Position numbers and translations under genes: made by a program | In this document: positions 45,419-56,305 of the stretch, piece by piece | Layout: each line of letters opens with the position of its first letter | Position numbering within the stretch: position 1 is the first letter of the stretch | Source: Nemertoderma westbladi | Taxonomy: Eukaryota; Xenacoelomorpha; Nemertodermatida; Nemertodermatidae | NCBI GenBank assembly: GCA_032718475.1 | Contig: JAUCBJ010005111.1 | Span: 21,789 to 85,788, forward strand | Length of the DNA stretch: 64,000 nucleotides | Reading direction: 5' to 3' | The notes under the pieces: generated by a model | What the model saw: the letters and a program-made list of their open reading frames with translations, nothing else | What the model was told of the DNA's origin: nothing | Databases searched by the model: none

Positions 45419-47092
45419 CCGTTACTGCCAGTCGACTCACTAGAAGCGGATGGTAAAGGTAAGACCATAGAGATTGACATACTTGGGGACTCAGACAAAC
45501 CTACCGGAAGGCCCGTGGGCCTACCAAGTCCAGACAAGTATCCACACTATGACTATACCTTACCTGATGATGTCACTAACACTTACGTTGACAGGATAGT
45601 AAACCTAACTAGATCATGGACTGACGCGTGCCGCAAGTTAGCATGGCTCAAACGTTTGAGACAATATGCCAGAGGCAAACGCGACTTTCCTAGAAGACTT
45701 ACCTTAAGAGAAGTTGGTCATTGTGAAGTTGATATCATTCGCCATTATCAATTGCGATATTTCGCACGAGAGTTCACAGCGATCAATCAAGGTAAACAGA
45801 TTAAGTCTTCACCGATTTTGAGTTGGAGTCCGATTATTTACCGGGGCTTACTTTGCCACAAGTCCAGACTCCAAAACATCGACTTTGCACTAGACTTTAG
45901 GTATCCTATCATCATACCGCAACACCATGAATTACAGCGCGCTATGATACTGGACGCACATGTACAACTCAAACACGTGGGTAGACACCACTGTCTATCA
46001 CACTTACGATCGAGGTTTGTACTGATTAGACCTAGTAAGGCACTGAGTTCGGTAACACGGAATTGTATGATTTGTAAGAAGGTGCACGCGAGAATAGGAC
46101 ACCAAGAAATGAGTGAACTACCACTAGCGAGATTACAGGCATTTAGACCCCCTTTCACTGAGACAGGGATAGACTGTTTTGGACCCATAATCGCGAGACG
46201 CGGAAGGGTACAGGTAAAACGTTGGGGATTGATCTTCACTTGCATGGCCAGCAGAACTGTCCATATAGAGCGCATGACAGATTTGACCACCAATGCCTTT
46301 ATCCTAGCCTTACGGCGATTTGTCGCTAGACGTGGATTGGTCAAATCCATTTATTGCGACCAAGGGACAAACTTTGTGGGTGCACGGAACGAAATAACCA
46401 GAGCTTTGAAGAAGTTGGACCAAAACCAGTTTTACGAGGAACTACGCCCTCACCGTATTGTTTGGTATTTCAATACTCCAGACAGTCCGTGGAGAGGCGG
46501 CGTTTGGGAAAGGCTGATTGGCTCAATAAAAACAGCTATGGCTAAAGTAATACCGACGCAACACATTTTGACAGACGACCAACTGACGACGTTGTTAATA
46601 GAAATCGAAGCGATTTTGAACACTAGACCGATCGCCTTGATCCCAGACAATAACGACGCACAGTTTGCCTTGACACCAGCGCACCTGCTTATGCAGGCGC
46701 CGACGACATTGTTGCCCATTTCGGTACCCGTTAATAGCGACGGATACGGCAACAAAGCTTGGAAAATCACTCAATTGCTTGCAAATAAATTCTGGGAAAT
46801 ATGGCAGAAATATTATTTGCCCTCTATTTCAACCAGAACCTCTTGGTATCTTAATACCCGATGTTTGAGACGAGGAGACCACGTTTTATTGGCTGAAGCC
46901 AATCTGAAAAGACGATTTTGGCTGACTGGAGTCATTTTGACCACGCACCCTACATCCGGTGTAGTGAGAACAGTTACTGTAAGGACTATCGACGGTCGTA
47001 CCGTAGACAGACCTGTACAACGTCTCGTGCTCCTTGAGGAGACTAGAAACGAGACAGGAGACTACAAATCTCCACCCAATATTAGTAAATAG
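45419..47092 (+). pseudogene. BEL-3 integrase
   Basis: Follows a TAA at 45416-45418. Domains in order are the pre-integrase helix (RSWTDACRKLAWLKR), the H-H-C-C zinc domain (HVQLKHVGRHH ... CMICKK), the catalytic core with Asp in GIDCFGPI, Asp in YCDQGTNFVG and Glu in GGVWERLIGS, then LNTRPIAL, LTPAHLLMQAP and a C-terminal SH3-like tail ending RPVQRLVLLEE. This 525-codon stretch has no internal stop and all catalytic residues are intact. It carries a palindrome variant at 45506-45525. Confidence 0.94.
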
Positions 47093-47829
47093 AAATGTGG
47101 GACCTTTGTTGGCCGCCACATAGACTTACCGTATATTAGTAATTTAGTATTTTGTATTACTGTATGTGCATTTGTAATCCTCTTCACTGTAGATAGAGAC
47201 AGCGGTGGAATTCTATTGTCTTTATATGTGAACATGGAGGGTAGTACCCTTATGTATCATATAGGAGCGGGATTGTGTGTACAGTAGGAATGGAATTCCA
47301 CTTGGAACCCACAAGTGAGACAATTTTCAAAAATTATTAGACAAATCCATTTAGTTGGAATTAAATTTAAGAAAAATGATTCTCCAGTGAATGCGAATTC
47401 TAGAATACAGCTAGATAAAATTAAAATTGGGGAGGACAAGAGCGGATGGAAGGCTTGCGAGCCTACCGATAAAATTTTTTTTTGGAAAAGAAAATCGGCC
47501 TTGTTCTACATAGTCGTGTCTACTATTATTTAGACCGAATTAATTCTCGACTGCATTATTTCTTTGGGAATGTAGTTTGGGAAATTAAAAGGTGAGTATT
47601 TTAGACTCGCGGCTAGTTTACCCGGAATTCGTTTTTTATCGGCACATTTTTTTTTGGATTAGGAGCCCGTGCGAAATCACGCGAACCCGAAGTCATTAGG
47701 CAAATGGGTTGGGGTTTTAGAACAAAGTTGAGCCAAAAGCCGACAAACTCTAAGTCACCTCACATCTAACCTCTATTTTGTGCTTCATCTAGTAGAAACG
47801 TAACGATATGTAACCATATATACGCATAT
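47093..47829 (+). other. BEL-3 spacer between integrase and ORF3
   Basis: AT-rich, with no gene recognised; one palindrome copy at 47448-47467. By position it should hold the promoter or splice acceptor for ORF3, but no specific site is clear. Confidence 0.5.
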
Positions 47830-49092
47830 ATGATGGGGGAGAAGATTTATAAGGAGTTACGTCAGGGGTTTACGCAGGAACAAGAGCACCAGGCGCCGTT
47901 TAATCATTATGGAGCTAAAAACTTTAGTGTGTTTGGAGTGGAGAGTATGGCTAGGAGTACAGCCAAGCTCGCTAAATCCAAGGCGGACCCGAATGTTACG
48001 CGACAGCGATTGGATGCTTATAACAAAAGAACGGAGGAATTACGCGCGGAGTTCAATGCGTTATATCCTTACGAAGCGTTATGCGACGCTAGCGACATCT
48101 GCGAGGATCCAGACACCGAAATACGCCGATTATATCATATGCTGCAATATTTGACGGCAAATGAACCCTTACCTGCAGCCAGAGACGAATTTGGAGGAAT
48201 GCATCTTTATAGACGCGCTCGAGGAGCGGATCCAGAGACAAAGGACGCGTTCTCAATATACAAACTGTTTTATAAATGTGGAGTATGTATGCGCGAGCAA
48301 GACAACGCAATTCCTATGCGGTTGAACTCGGAGAACCCCGAGCCGATATTAGCGCAATGCTCATACCACCAAAGTCTACGTTACCAAGAAGGCGGATACC
48401 CTTTGACGAATCCGTATCATTCATTTAAAATGAGTGGACCGAACGCGGGTGAGATCGTTATTTACGAACCTAAATTAGTCGAACCAGACGTCTACAGCAT
48501 GGTAGTGGACGAATCTAACAAGTCGACGCAAGAGAAACGGGAAGCTTTGAGCCTCTACAGGGCGTACAAGGCGTACGAGAAAGGCGAGATCGAGGAGTTC
48601 GGCGGAAGGCTCGCGAGCCTACCATTCTATTGGATATCCCACGATCAAACCGAACCTAAGGAGATGACACCCGAGCTCTTCGATAGTATCACCTTTGCTC
48701 AGCGTTTGTCGCAGAGACTACAGATACCTCATGTCGAGATGACGCGAGAACCTCAACCCCATTCTGCTGGAACGATAGTACCGGTTGCGAGACCAACTAG
48801 TTTTCCTATTAGTATACCGACCCGGAAGGAGACAACTTACGAGATTCCTATAGTTGAACACCCGGAGATCTTTTCGAACCTGGATTTCCTCCCATCGGTT
48901 ACCTATGGTGATGTGTTAGAGTCAGCCGAGTTGTGTAGAACAATAGTTCAGAAAATCGTACGCAACGTGCCTCCACATATTACGGACTTTAAGGAAGTGG
49001 ATCGCGCGGGGACGGATATCGCACCTTGTATCTTGCGAGGATATCTGACGAGAACGAACGATTCGATTATGGATCGGAGTTGGAACATTTGA
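47830..49092 (+). CDS. BEL-3 ORF3, N-terminal part with C-C-C-H finger
   Basis: A 420-codon frame from an ATG at 47830. Residues 50-120 are helical and charged. A C-x2-C ... C-x2-H finger (FYKCGVCMREQ ... QCSYHQSLRY) lies at about residues 155-185 and matches the finger in BEL-1 ORF3. A palindrome copy at 48604-48623 is read as GRLASLP. The C-terminal part (TPELFDSITFAQRLSQ) is followed by proline-rich sequence. It stops at 49090-49092, and the homologous protein appears to continue in another frame (next entry), so one indel probably splits a single gene. There is no signal peptide or membrane segment. Confidence 0.65.
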   Translation: MMGEKIYKELRQGFTQEQEHQAPFNHYGAKNFSVFGVESMARSTAKLAKSKADPNVTRQRLDAYNKRTEELRAEFNALYPYEALCDASDICEDPDTEIRRLYHMLQYLTANEPLPAARDEFGGMHLYRRARGADPETKDAFSIYKLFYKCGVCMREQDNAIPMRLNSENPEPILAQCSYHQSLRYQEGGYPLTNPYHSFKMSGPNAGEIVIYEPKLVEPDVYSMVVDESNKSTQEKREALSLYRAYKAYEKGEIEEFGGRLASLPFYWISHDQTEPKEMTPELFDSITFAQRLSQRLQIPHVEMTREPQPHSAGTIVPVARPTSFPISIPTRKETTYEIPIVEHPEIFSNLDFLPSVTYGDVLESAELCRTIVQKIVRNVPPHITDFKEVDRAGTDIAPCILRGYLTRTNDSIMDRSWNI

Positions 49093-51514
49093 GACCGACA
49101 CCAACATCACGACCAATTGGACCAGAAAACCTATTAGTTTCGATGATGAAAAGTCGATTGGGAGAATTTGGAACCCTACCGACAATTTACTCGACGATTG
49201 GGACGTGACTAGCCGATCTCTGAAGGAGAATGGTTACATGTTTTACGATAATGAAGGAGGAAGCCACCAGCAAAGCCTCACTTCGAAGACTATACAGATT
49301 AGAGCACCAGATGGCGTGTTACATGTCTTCAGCCGACAAAGAAGCGATAGAAAGATGCCTATGCCGGAAGGAACGACGCAAAGACACGCGATGATAAAAC
49401 GGATAGTTAAATCCGTGGACCTGGCTTGTAGCATAGAAGCTAGGATGTTGCCAAAGGCCGTGCGAGACATTGTGTTAGACAAAAGCATCGTCAAGATCGG
49501 ATCCGGTGTACGGGATGACCTTATTAGCGACTTTGCAGGGATGCCCACAGAAGAGGATCGATTGCCTACGCCGTATGTGGATACTAGACCATTGTTGCTT
49601 TGGGCTATCGAGCAAGGATACTTTAGGGAGTATAACACGCTAAAAACTGGGACGGGTTATATCTCATATCTAATGTTCAGTTGGGATTATAAGGAGAGTA
49701 AGAGGAGCAAATACACGGACGTATACGGAGAGGGAGACACTCCCGACGTAAATGAGTTCGAGTCACAGCTAAAGTGGCGAGGTTGCGTGTACTGGGCGAT
49801 TACTTCACCTCCGCGAATAATCTTACAATACTACTTGGCGATAGAATCTTCGGTCAACGTCTGCTTCATCGCCGATGTTATGTCTAGGACTTTAAAGCGA
49901 CATCCGTTATGTCTCGGTGAAGGACATACCTTTTACGACAGAGGAAGGACGCATACTGATGTATTCCGACGATTTCTCCAACCCTTTTATAACACCGATG
50001 CGCACTGCGAAGTTTTCACGCGAGCGGGACTTAGCGTTTTCAGGGACGTCTATCTCACTCACTCGGGAAGCCTAGTCGACAGACCATCAATGTTAACGTT
50101 AGTACCCTATGACGGGGAACGCCACGCGGAATTCAAAGGCCCGGAAGGATCCTGGAAGGCTTGCGAGCCTACCGCCCATCACGACGATGTGGATCCGACC
50201 GAGTTGGCGCTAATAGACGAACCGTTGCGGCAACTCATAGAAATAGAGGAGAATCTTCAGAGGAAGACGCGAACTGAGATACGCGAGTTGGAGAAAAGCG
50301 AGGCCATGGTTTGTGTACAACCCACGGAGACGAACATACCGACTGACCCGGATGATGAGAATTATCACGTGGACGGTAGCACTCGCCCCATCGGAGATCT
50401 TATCTATGAGCGAGTTTGGTACCCTGCCAACACTATTTGTGGCAGATGCGGGGCAACTGGCCACCACGCAAAGAAATGCGGAGCGAAACACATATCTCTA
50501 CCGGACTTGGTATGCAACTGGTGCGGGGATCAGCGTTCGCACACTTTCTACACTTGCTGGCGTTTCGTGGCGCAGTGCACATATTGCAATATTAAAGGCC
50601 ATAGGGCGTCCGAATGTCAACTTAGAGACGTTCCCTATGAGCATATGTCAGTTAAAATCGTTCGACAGCTATTCGACCATTGGGAGAATCTAGCAGACGA
50701 GCATGTATCAACGCAGCGACGCCGTTTCCCTATGAGAGCACACTTAGGATTTTGGGCCGTAAACCCTCTCATAATGTCGAAGGAAGGATACGTGTCGGCT
50801 ATGCCTCAGTACGACGAACTTCTGGAAGTGCTGGATATATTGCCACTGGATAGCGGATTTAAAGTTGTGCGGGACTACTTTCTACAGGTACACCCCGACA
50901 ACAAGAATACTTGGAACTTTCAAACTGTGGTGAACAAGATTACCGCCGGGGAATTCGACAAATTGCGAGTTGAACAGCGGAATCGAGGAGCCTGGCATTC
51001 GATAGCTTGGGCATACAGGAGCGCATTTTATCACAAACGCGTAACCTCGTGCATTCTAGACGAGACCGACGTTTTGCGTGAGATTGGCTTCAAGGCCACG
51101 CCGTTAGCTGAAAAGACGCGTCACCCACAGGATGATCCGCAACTTCGTATACTTAGAGCCCAAAAGGCCGGACAAGAGATAAAGAAAGTAGTAAATGTCG
51201 CCGAGAGGACGACATCGAAGTCGCAAATCCGGATGAGTCGGGGCACGGTTTCCCTTGCTAGAGAACCACGCGGAGGGACAGGATACGCTTTGCCGGAACC
51301 CATTAGGAATCAAACGACGTCAGAGAGCGAGGTGTCAATGGACGGAACGGTCCTACCCTTTCGACTTCCTCCCAGCGTTGTAGAAACTCGATCCGATGTT
51401 AAGCCGACAGTTGGAATCGGACGAGGATTTAGAGGACTGAGCGCACGACGGATGTGCGAGACTCCCGTCGTCCCCTTTCCTAGCGTTTTGGAACCACCGA
51501 CAACTCGACACTGA
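49093..51514 (+). CDS. BEL-3 ORF3, exonuclease-like region and three zinc knuckles
   Basis: Open for about 800 codons. The first 220 residues align by eye with RNase D/WRN-type DEDDy exonucleases: FYDNEGG (D-x-E, 49247-49255), TIQIRAPDGVLHVF, the KSIVKIGSGVRDDL block (K 49493, D-D 49514-49519), PYVDTRPLLLWA, and Y-x3-E in YYLAIES (49832-49846). Three zinc knuckles follow: CGRCGATGHHAKKC, CNWCGDQRSHTFYTC and CTYCNIKGHRASEC. Then comes a C-terminal region shared with BEL-2, and a basic disordered tail. One palindrome copy (50154-50173) is read as WKACEPT. Motif III has Glu where the family has Asp, so catalysis is uncertain. Confidence 0.72.
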
Positions 51515-52155
51515 AGTCCGAGTCCTGTTCGATCTCGACCACCACCCAGTCGTACTAGAGGACGTGGACGAGCCCGCTCGGCCAAGGAATAGGAAAGCGA
51601 AAGAAAGGAAGGCTTGCGAGGCTACCGATTTGGATGTTTGTATTGGACATTTGTGTTTGGGATATTATATTTGGGATTTATATTGGGATTTATATATTGG
51701 GATTTATATATTGGGATACTATATCGAACGTTGAGTTTGGAGGAGCGAGATAGAGAAGGAAGGCTTGCGAGCCTACCGTTAGCAATTAGTGCTCAGGAGA
51801 AGACATCCAGACCAGCAGGACGAACTTTTCAGATCGTCAGGAGGACACTTTAAGACTTATTTGAAAGATTTTAGCGCATTATGTTTATTTTATATTTGGA
51901 CTGATTTAATTTGGTGGAAGTTTATTATGTATATTTACAATATAAAGATTTATTGAAAGATTGAAATTATTTGTTTGATTTGTTCTAATTTGTATGATGG
52001 ATTGTATTTACGCCGTACCTGCAATATTAAGTATGCAATAATTAGATAGTGATTATTTTATATTTTAGGCCCTACCAGTAGATTTAGAAGTATTTGTAAA
52101 TAGTTTTGTATTTCGATTGGTGAAAACAGTCTTACTTACTGTTTTCATGGAGCGG
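51515..52155 (+). other. BEL-3 3' untranslated region with polypurine tract
   Basis: Non-coding. It has two palindrome copies (51608-51627 and 51758-51777), a short attgggatttatat repeat (51660-51720), and GGAGCGG at 52149-52155 directly before the 3' LTR as the polypurine tract. Confidence 0.75.
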
Positions 52156-52292
52156 TGATGAATTATTTCACTATAAGATAGCATTTGTAGTTTAACTTTA
52201 ACGTAAAAACTTTCGAAAATCCGACGCATTTTGATTATGTTACAGTAATGTAATATGCCTACTCATATCAGTACACATAAAACCCCTGGTTA

Positions 52293-52370
52293 ATCTCGTG
52301 GCGTAGTGGTCAGATGGTTAAGGCGTTGGTTGCATTACATAGGTTACGAGTTCGAATCCCAGTCGGGAAA
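52293..52370 (+). ncRNA. tRNA-like Pol III promoter module in the BEL-3 3' LTR
   Basis: The second copy of the module has A box TGGCGTAGTGG (52299-52309) and B-box-like GAGTTCGAATCCC (52348-52360). It differs from the 5' copy by one base in the intervening part (gttgg for gttgt). Confidence 0.6.
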
Positions 52371-53357
52371 TTTGCATTTTGGGGCAATTTATTTTCATTT
52401 CATACAATTTGACAAACCAATGAGGTGCGTACAACACATGGAACGATGAGTTGGGCCAATCATAGGGCATGGAATATCTTATTGCTCCAATGTGAGGCCA
52501 TGGAATACTCTAGAAAGTTCTACTAGATTCTATGTCCCAGATTTAGTATATAAAGGGCTGGTTTGCCTTCGGTTATCACTTATCTCTTCACTTGTAAAAC
52601 TTCTTCTGTACCCTTATCTCTTGCATTAGTGCTTCACTCTCTTGCTTAGTTATTTGTTTCTTGTTGAAACTATGTTAATCTGTTTGATAATTCTTTGCTA
52701 AACTGTAAATACATTTGTAAACTTCTGAACATGTTTTTCTGCATTTGTCCAACTTTGGGACAGCAAAGCATCAGGAAGATGGCCGCCTAGACCGTTAGGC
52801 CGTCAGCAACGCAGGGAAAGGATGTCCACAACACGCTAGCGCCCACATTAGCTTAGACCGCGCACCCCTTCGCCCTTCGAAATGCTCCACTTGCCATGCA
52901 GCGCCCGCTTTATGAGGAAGGTAAGACTTTGTTTGACGCCCTTGCCCGACGTAAGACCTATAGATCAGGGTAAGCGTGACGCCGTCCTGGGACGCCGCAA
53001 ATTTAGGATCAAATAACTATATTTTGGCAGAACCCCCCCCCCCCCCCCCCGTCAGTAGTACGAACCCCTGGGTTACCTGTGTACCTCACAGGTGCAAATT
53101 ATTGCCGTTCGTCAGTACGCGAGTACACATTAGGTACGGACAGCATATGTTCCATAATTTAGTGATTCGCAGTACTGACCGTTTGGTACCGGTTCGCTTT
53201 GTAGACTATACATTAGTACCCTCTACCTACGCACCTCTACCCTCTACCCCCTCCTGAAGTTAGTTATTTGATCAGGCAAGGAGTATTTCTGCTACCGGCA
53301 CACCGCTTGGCCTAGGGAGGTTTTATTAATATCCTACCGCGCCTTTCCACGTACTGA

Positions 53358-53593
53358 GGTGGCGGTTTTTTTTTTTTTGAGGTGGCGGTTTTTTTAACAT
53401 TTAACATTTATTTATTTCTTTCATAATACATCAATACATCAACATTTATAATAACTTTATAATTACTATAAATTTATACTATATTATTAATATCAGATAA
53501 ATAATATTATTGTTGCAACTGCATCCGAGCAATAGCATTGCTAGTGTAGCTCGAGTGCTTAGCTGCTTGAAGTATTATGGAGGGAGAGGGGGG
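53358..53593. mobile_element. 236-bp insertion in the BEL-3 3' LTR
   Basis: The 5' LTR reads cgtactgataggt without interruption. Here ACTGA is present on both sides (53353-53357 and 53594-53598), a 5-bp target duplication. The insert starts with a twice-repeated ggtggcgg-poly-T and is AT-rich, with a purine-rich end (gggagagggggg). No coding capacity; its family is unknown. Confidence 0.75.
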
Positions 53594-54695
53594 ACTGATA
53601 GGTATTGCTGCTAACTACCGCAGCAACAAAGTTCTAGAATCAAATTTGTATACCAGATCAGCTAACGTACGGTAGCGATTAACCCCTATTTCTTGTCTTA
53701 CAACCAGCATCTGGTATTTGTGCCGATCACAGGTGTAGTTACTAACACCGTGGTTGCCCAGTTGAGTTGTGGATAGGAAGGAGAGAGCTTTGACGTCATT
53801 TGTAAGTATAAAGTTCTACAAAACGCGACTAGCTTATTTTAGTAGCTAGCGCACGGTATCGTTTTGGTCAGAGAATTACTAAAACCTAGTAAATGATATA
53901 CACCAAAATTGTTTTATTGTAACACACCCACGCACACACGCCCTAAAACATATTTACCCTTAGAGTTCCTACTAGATAGCGCAATTTAGATTTTAGGCAG
54001 AATTTATCTGTATTTGTAAAATAGGATCAGATATTTAGTTACGGCAAAGGAGTATTTCATTTTCGTTATTAAACTGTTGTTTGCCTAGAGCAGCAGTATT
54101 ATTACATTAGGTCCGACCCTTTTAGACTGATTTCGGACAGGGGGATCAGTTATCGTTACATTTAGGCACGACCTCTTTTAGGCTGATTCAGACCAGACAG
54201 GGGGATCAGTATTGTTACGCTAGGGCTGTAACCCACCTAGCTCGTATATAAACCATATAAATCACACCGCGGCAAGTTACTGTATTTAGGACTGTCAGCG
54301 ATAGTTAGGATTCGCTGCGCGGGGATTGTTTTCCCGTGAGTTTGGTCTGTTACTGTAACTGAACATCTGCCATACCGGTTAGAGGACAGGTATCCTTTTG
54401 TCTAGTTCGTAGGCATTAGACCCACCCACGTACATAGAATAGACACCAGGCTCTGCTCCTCGCCAGTAGTAGTTTGTGTATTGTATCTGTTTGTTTAGAT
54501 ATCCTGGACTGGGATTTGTTGTCAGATACTGTACGAGCCCGTTTCATTACTAGAGTCTTACAGTAAGATACATCGTTACTAGGATCTTGTAAGCGGTATA
54601 CTACTGGACTTTACGGATAGAGATATTCTATAGCTTCGTATTAGTAGATTTGTAGGCTGTAGGGTAGTCCCTACCGTAGAGGACACAACATATAC

Positions 54696-56305
54696 TATGT
54701 TGGACCTAGTGCGTGGTAAGAGCACAGTTCACTTGTGCTGCATACATAGCATCAGTAGATTATAGTTACTAGTTGGGGAATAATATTGCAGTACTATGGA
54801 CGCACACACTCGCACTAAATGAACCGAATCTATTACAGACAGGGAGTAGTCAGCACCCAACCGTGTGGAAAACGAGTTGGTGTGATCTTTGGTCTTGTAT
54901 ATTCATCAACAAGGTAAAGTAATAATATTAACTATAACAATAAGATTTAATACGCACAGCAAATTAATGATGCAATGCAATAAGCAAGCAAGTAAGATAC
55001 AATGCTTGCAACAAGGTGAAATATCATGGGTCCTTCTAGTTACATGACTCGTAATGGGCTTAAGATGTTATGAGGTTACGCCTGAAAATAATGGGATGAA
55101 CATCGACTATATAAGCACTGTAAGAATAGAACAGCCAATAGTGCGCAAGAACATCCTATAATATGGCAACCAATAGGAGCTTTAGGATTACGGCAACCGA
55201 TGCCGGGCAACGGACAAACAATCTTACCAGTGATATACAACATGGATTTGAGACGAATATTATGCGCACAGAAGTTGAATAGTTCTCTGATAAAAATATA
55301 AGATTTCGATATGCAGTTAGCGTGTCCAGCAAAAGTACCCATCATATCCATGTCGGGGACAACCTGGGGATGTCCCAGGGATATCCTCAAATGTGCCCAA
55401 AGTGGATATTAGCCACCCTCTAGCGATTGCTGGAAAAACTTTCTTTTGGAACATCTGGGGATATTCCGCGGATATCCCCATGGGAATATCCCCCAATTAA
55501 ATCGTCCATTTACGAATTCCGGGTATATCCCCAAATAATGGACAAGCTGGGGATATCGTGCAATGTAAAAACTCAAATTCGGAGGGATTTCCTGGGACAT
55601 CCCCGGGATATCCACAATTGAATTACACATGGACATCCCGGACCCGGGGCGGCGCCAGGGATGATACCCACAATGCTACAGTATCTGGGTAGTGGAAGAA
55701 AATACATGTAACATTTGAATGCCGACCCAAACTCAGATAGTTTTACATTCGGAATCCTTGTACAGCAAGCTTTTCATTTCACTGCTACCAACAAATTACT
55801 ATCAGGTTGAAGAGAATAACTGCAGTACGAATGATGGTACAGCCAATATCGACGCCGACGGAGACACATTGTTTTAAACCACTTCATGTATTGTTATGTA
55901 TTATTCAAGGGCTTAATTACTCATGTAACTAATTATAACCGTGCAACCTTGAGTTACAACTCCTGAAATTTTCATCTGTAAACTGCTTCACATTTTTAGG
56001 TCGAAACTCGGAAACTGGTTTTTTTATTACTGTATTAGAAGACGGAAATACAGAACAACAGCAGCTCTCACACTCAGAGTGGGATGTCAACGCCGAATCC
56101 AACACACTAACGTACACTGGCTGACTGGTAGGCCTACATGCTGCCGCTACTATAAGCAATTTATAACCAACAAACCAATAACTGAATAAACTTACCGGTA
56201 CTTTTATTACCGCAACTGAAGTAGGGCACGGTAGCTTGGCTCCTATAGTGCTAGCGCTAGGATTGATTATCGGTACAGCCCTGGGCTGGGCCCGCGCTCT
56301 GTATC
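54696..56305. other. Intergenic DNA downstream of BEL-3
   Basis: No gene recognised, apart from the palindromic block at 55372-55640 listed separately. Confidence 0.5.
55372..55640. repeat. GGGATATCC-rich palindromic block, possible MITE
   Basis: The outer arms are inverted: ctggggatgtcccagg (about 55373-55388) pairs with cctgggacatccccgg near 55592-55608. A perfect 11-bp inverted pair, GGGGATATTCC (55457-55467) and GGAATATCCCC (55483-55493), forms the centre. Many GGGATATCC / GGGACATCC / GGGATTTCC boxes occur in about 270 bp. No target duplication was identified. Confidence 0.55.

Larger units (their letters stand above)
40029..51777 (+). repeat. Dispersed 20-bp palindrome family in BEL-3 (11 copies)
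   Basis: Consensus GGAAGGCTTGCGAGCCTACC, an imperfect palindrome. Copies start at 40029, 40122, 42662, 42740, 42818, 45506, 47448, 48604, 50154, 51608 and 51758. Within genes it is read in two phases, WKACEPT (gag, ORF3b) and GRLASLP (pol linkers, ORF3a); it also lies in the spacer and 3' UTR. The 45506 copy has GGCCCGTGGGCC in the centre, a paired change that keeps the stem; 48604 has the perfect palindrome GGCTCGCGAGCC. I saw no copies outside BEL-3 in this window. Confidence 0.9.
37332..54690 (+). mobile_element. BEL-3: BEL/Pao LTR retrotransposon with single-frame gag-pol and ORF3
   Basis: A 5' LTR (37332-39386, truncated), gag-pol in one frame, a spacer, ORF3, a polypurine tract and a 3' LTR (52156-54690). 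TATAC is found at 37327-37331 and 54691-54695. The left flank is TA-rich, so the match is a little less strong than for BEL-1. The shared LTR sequence differs at roughly 30 positions over 2 kb plus a 236-bp insertion. Gag-pol has about eight in-frame stops but no frameshift. Eleven copies of a 20-bp palindrome lie within it. Confidence 0.9.
52156..54690 (+). repeat. BEL-3 3' LTR, full length
   Basis: Starts TGATGAATT and ends GACACAACA, followed by the target copy TATAC. At 2,535 bp it includes a 236-bp insertion and 205 bp of 3' sequence lost from the 5' copy. It contains the tRNA-like module, the TATA box and a poly-C tract (53033-53050). Confidence 0.8.
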
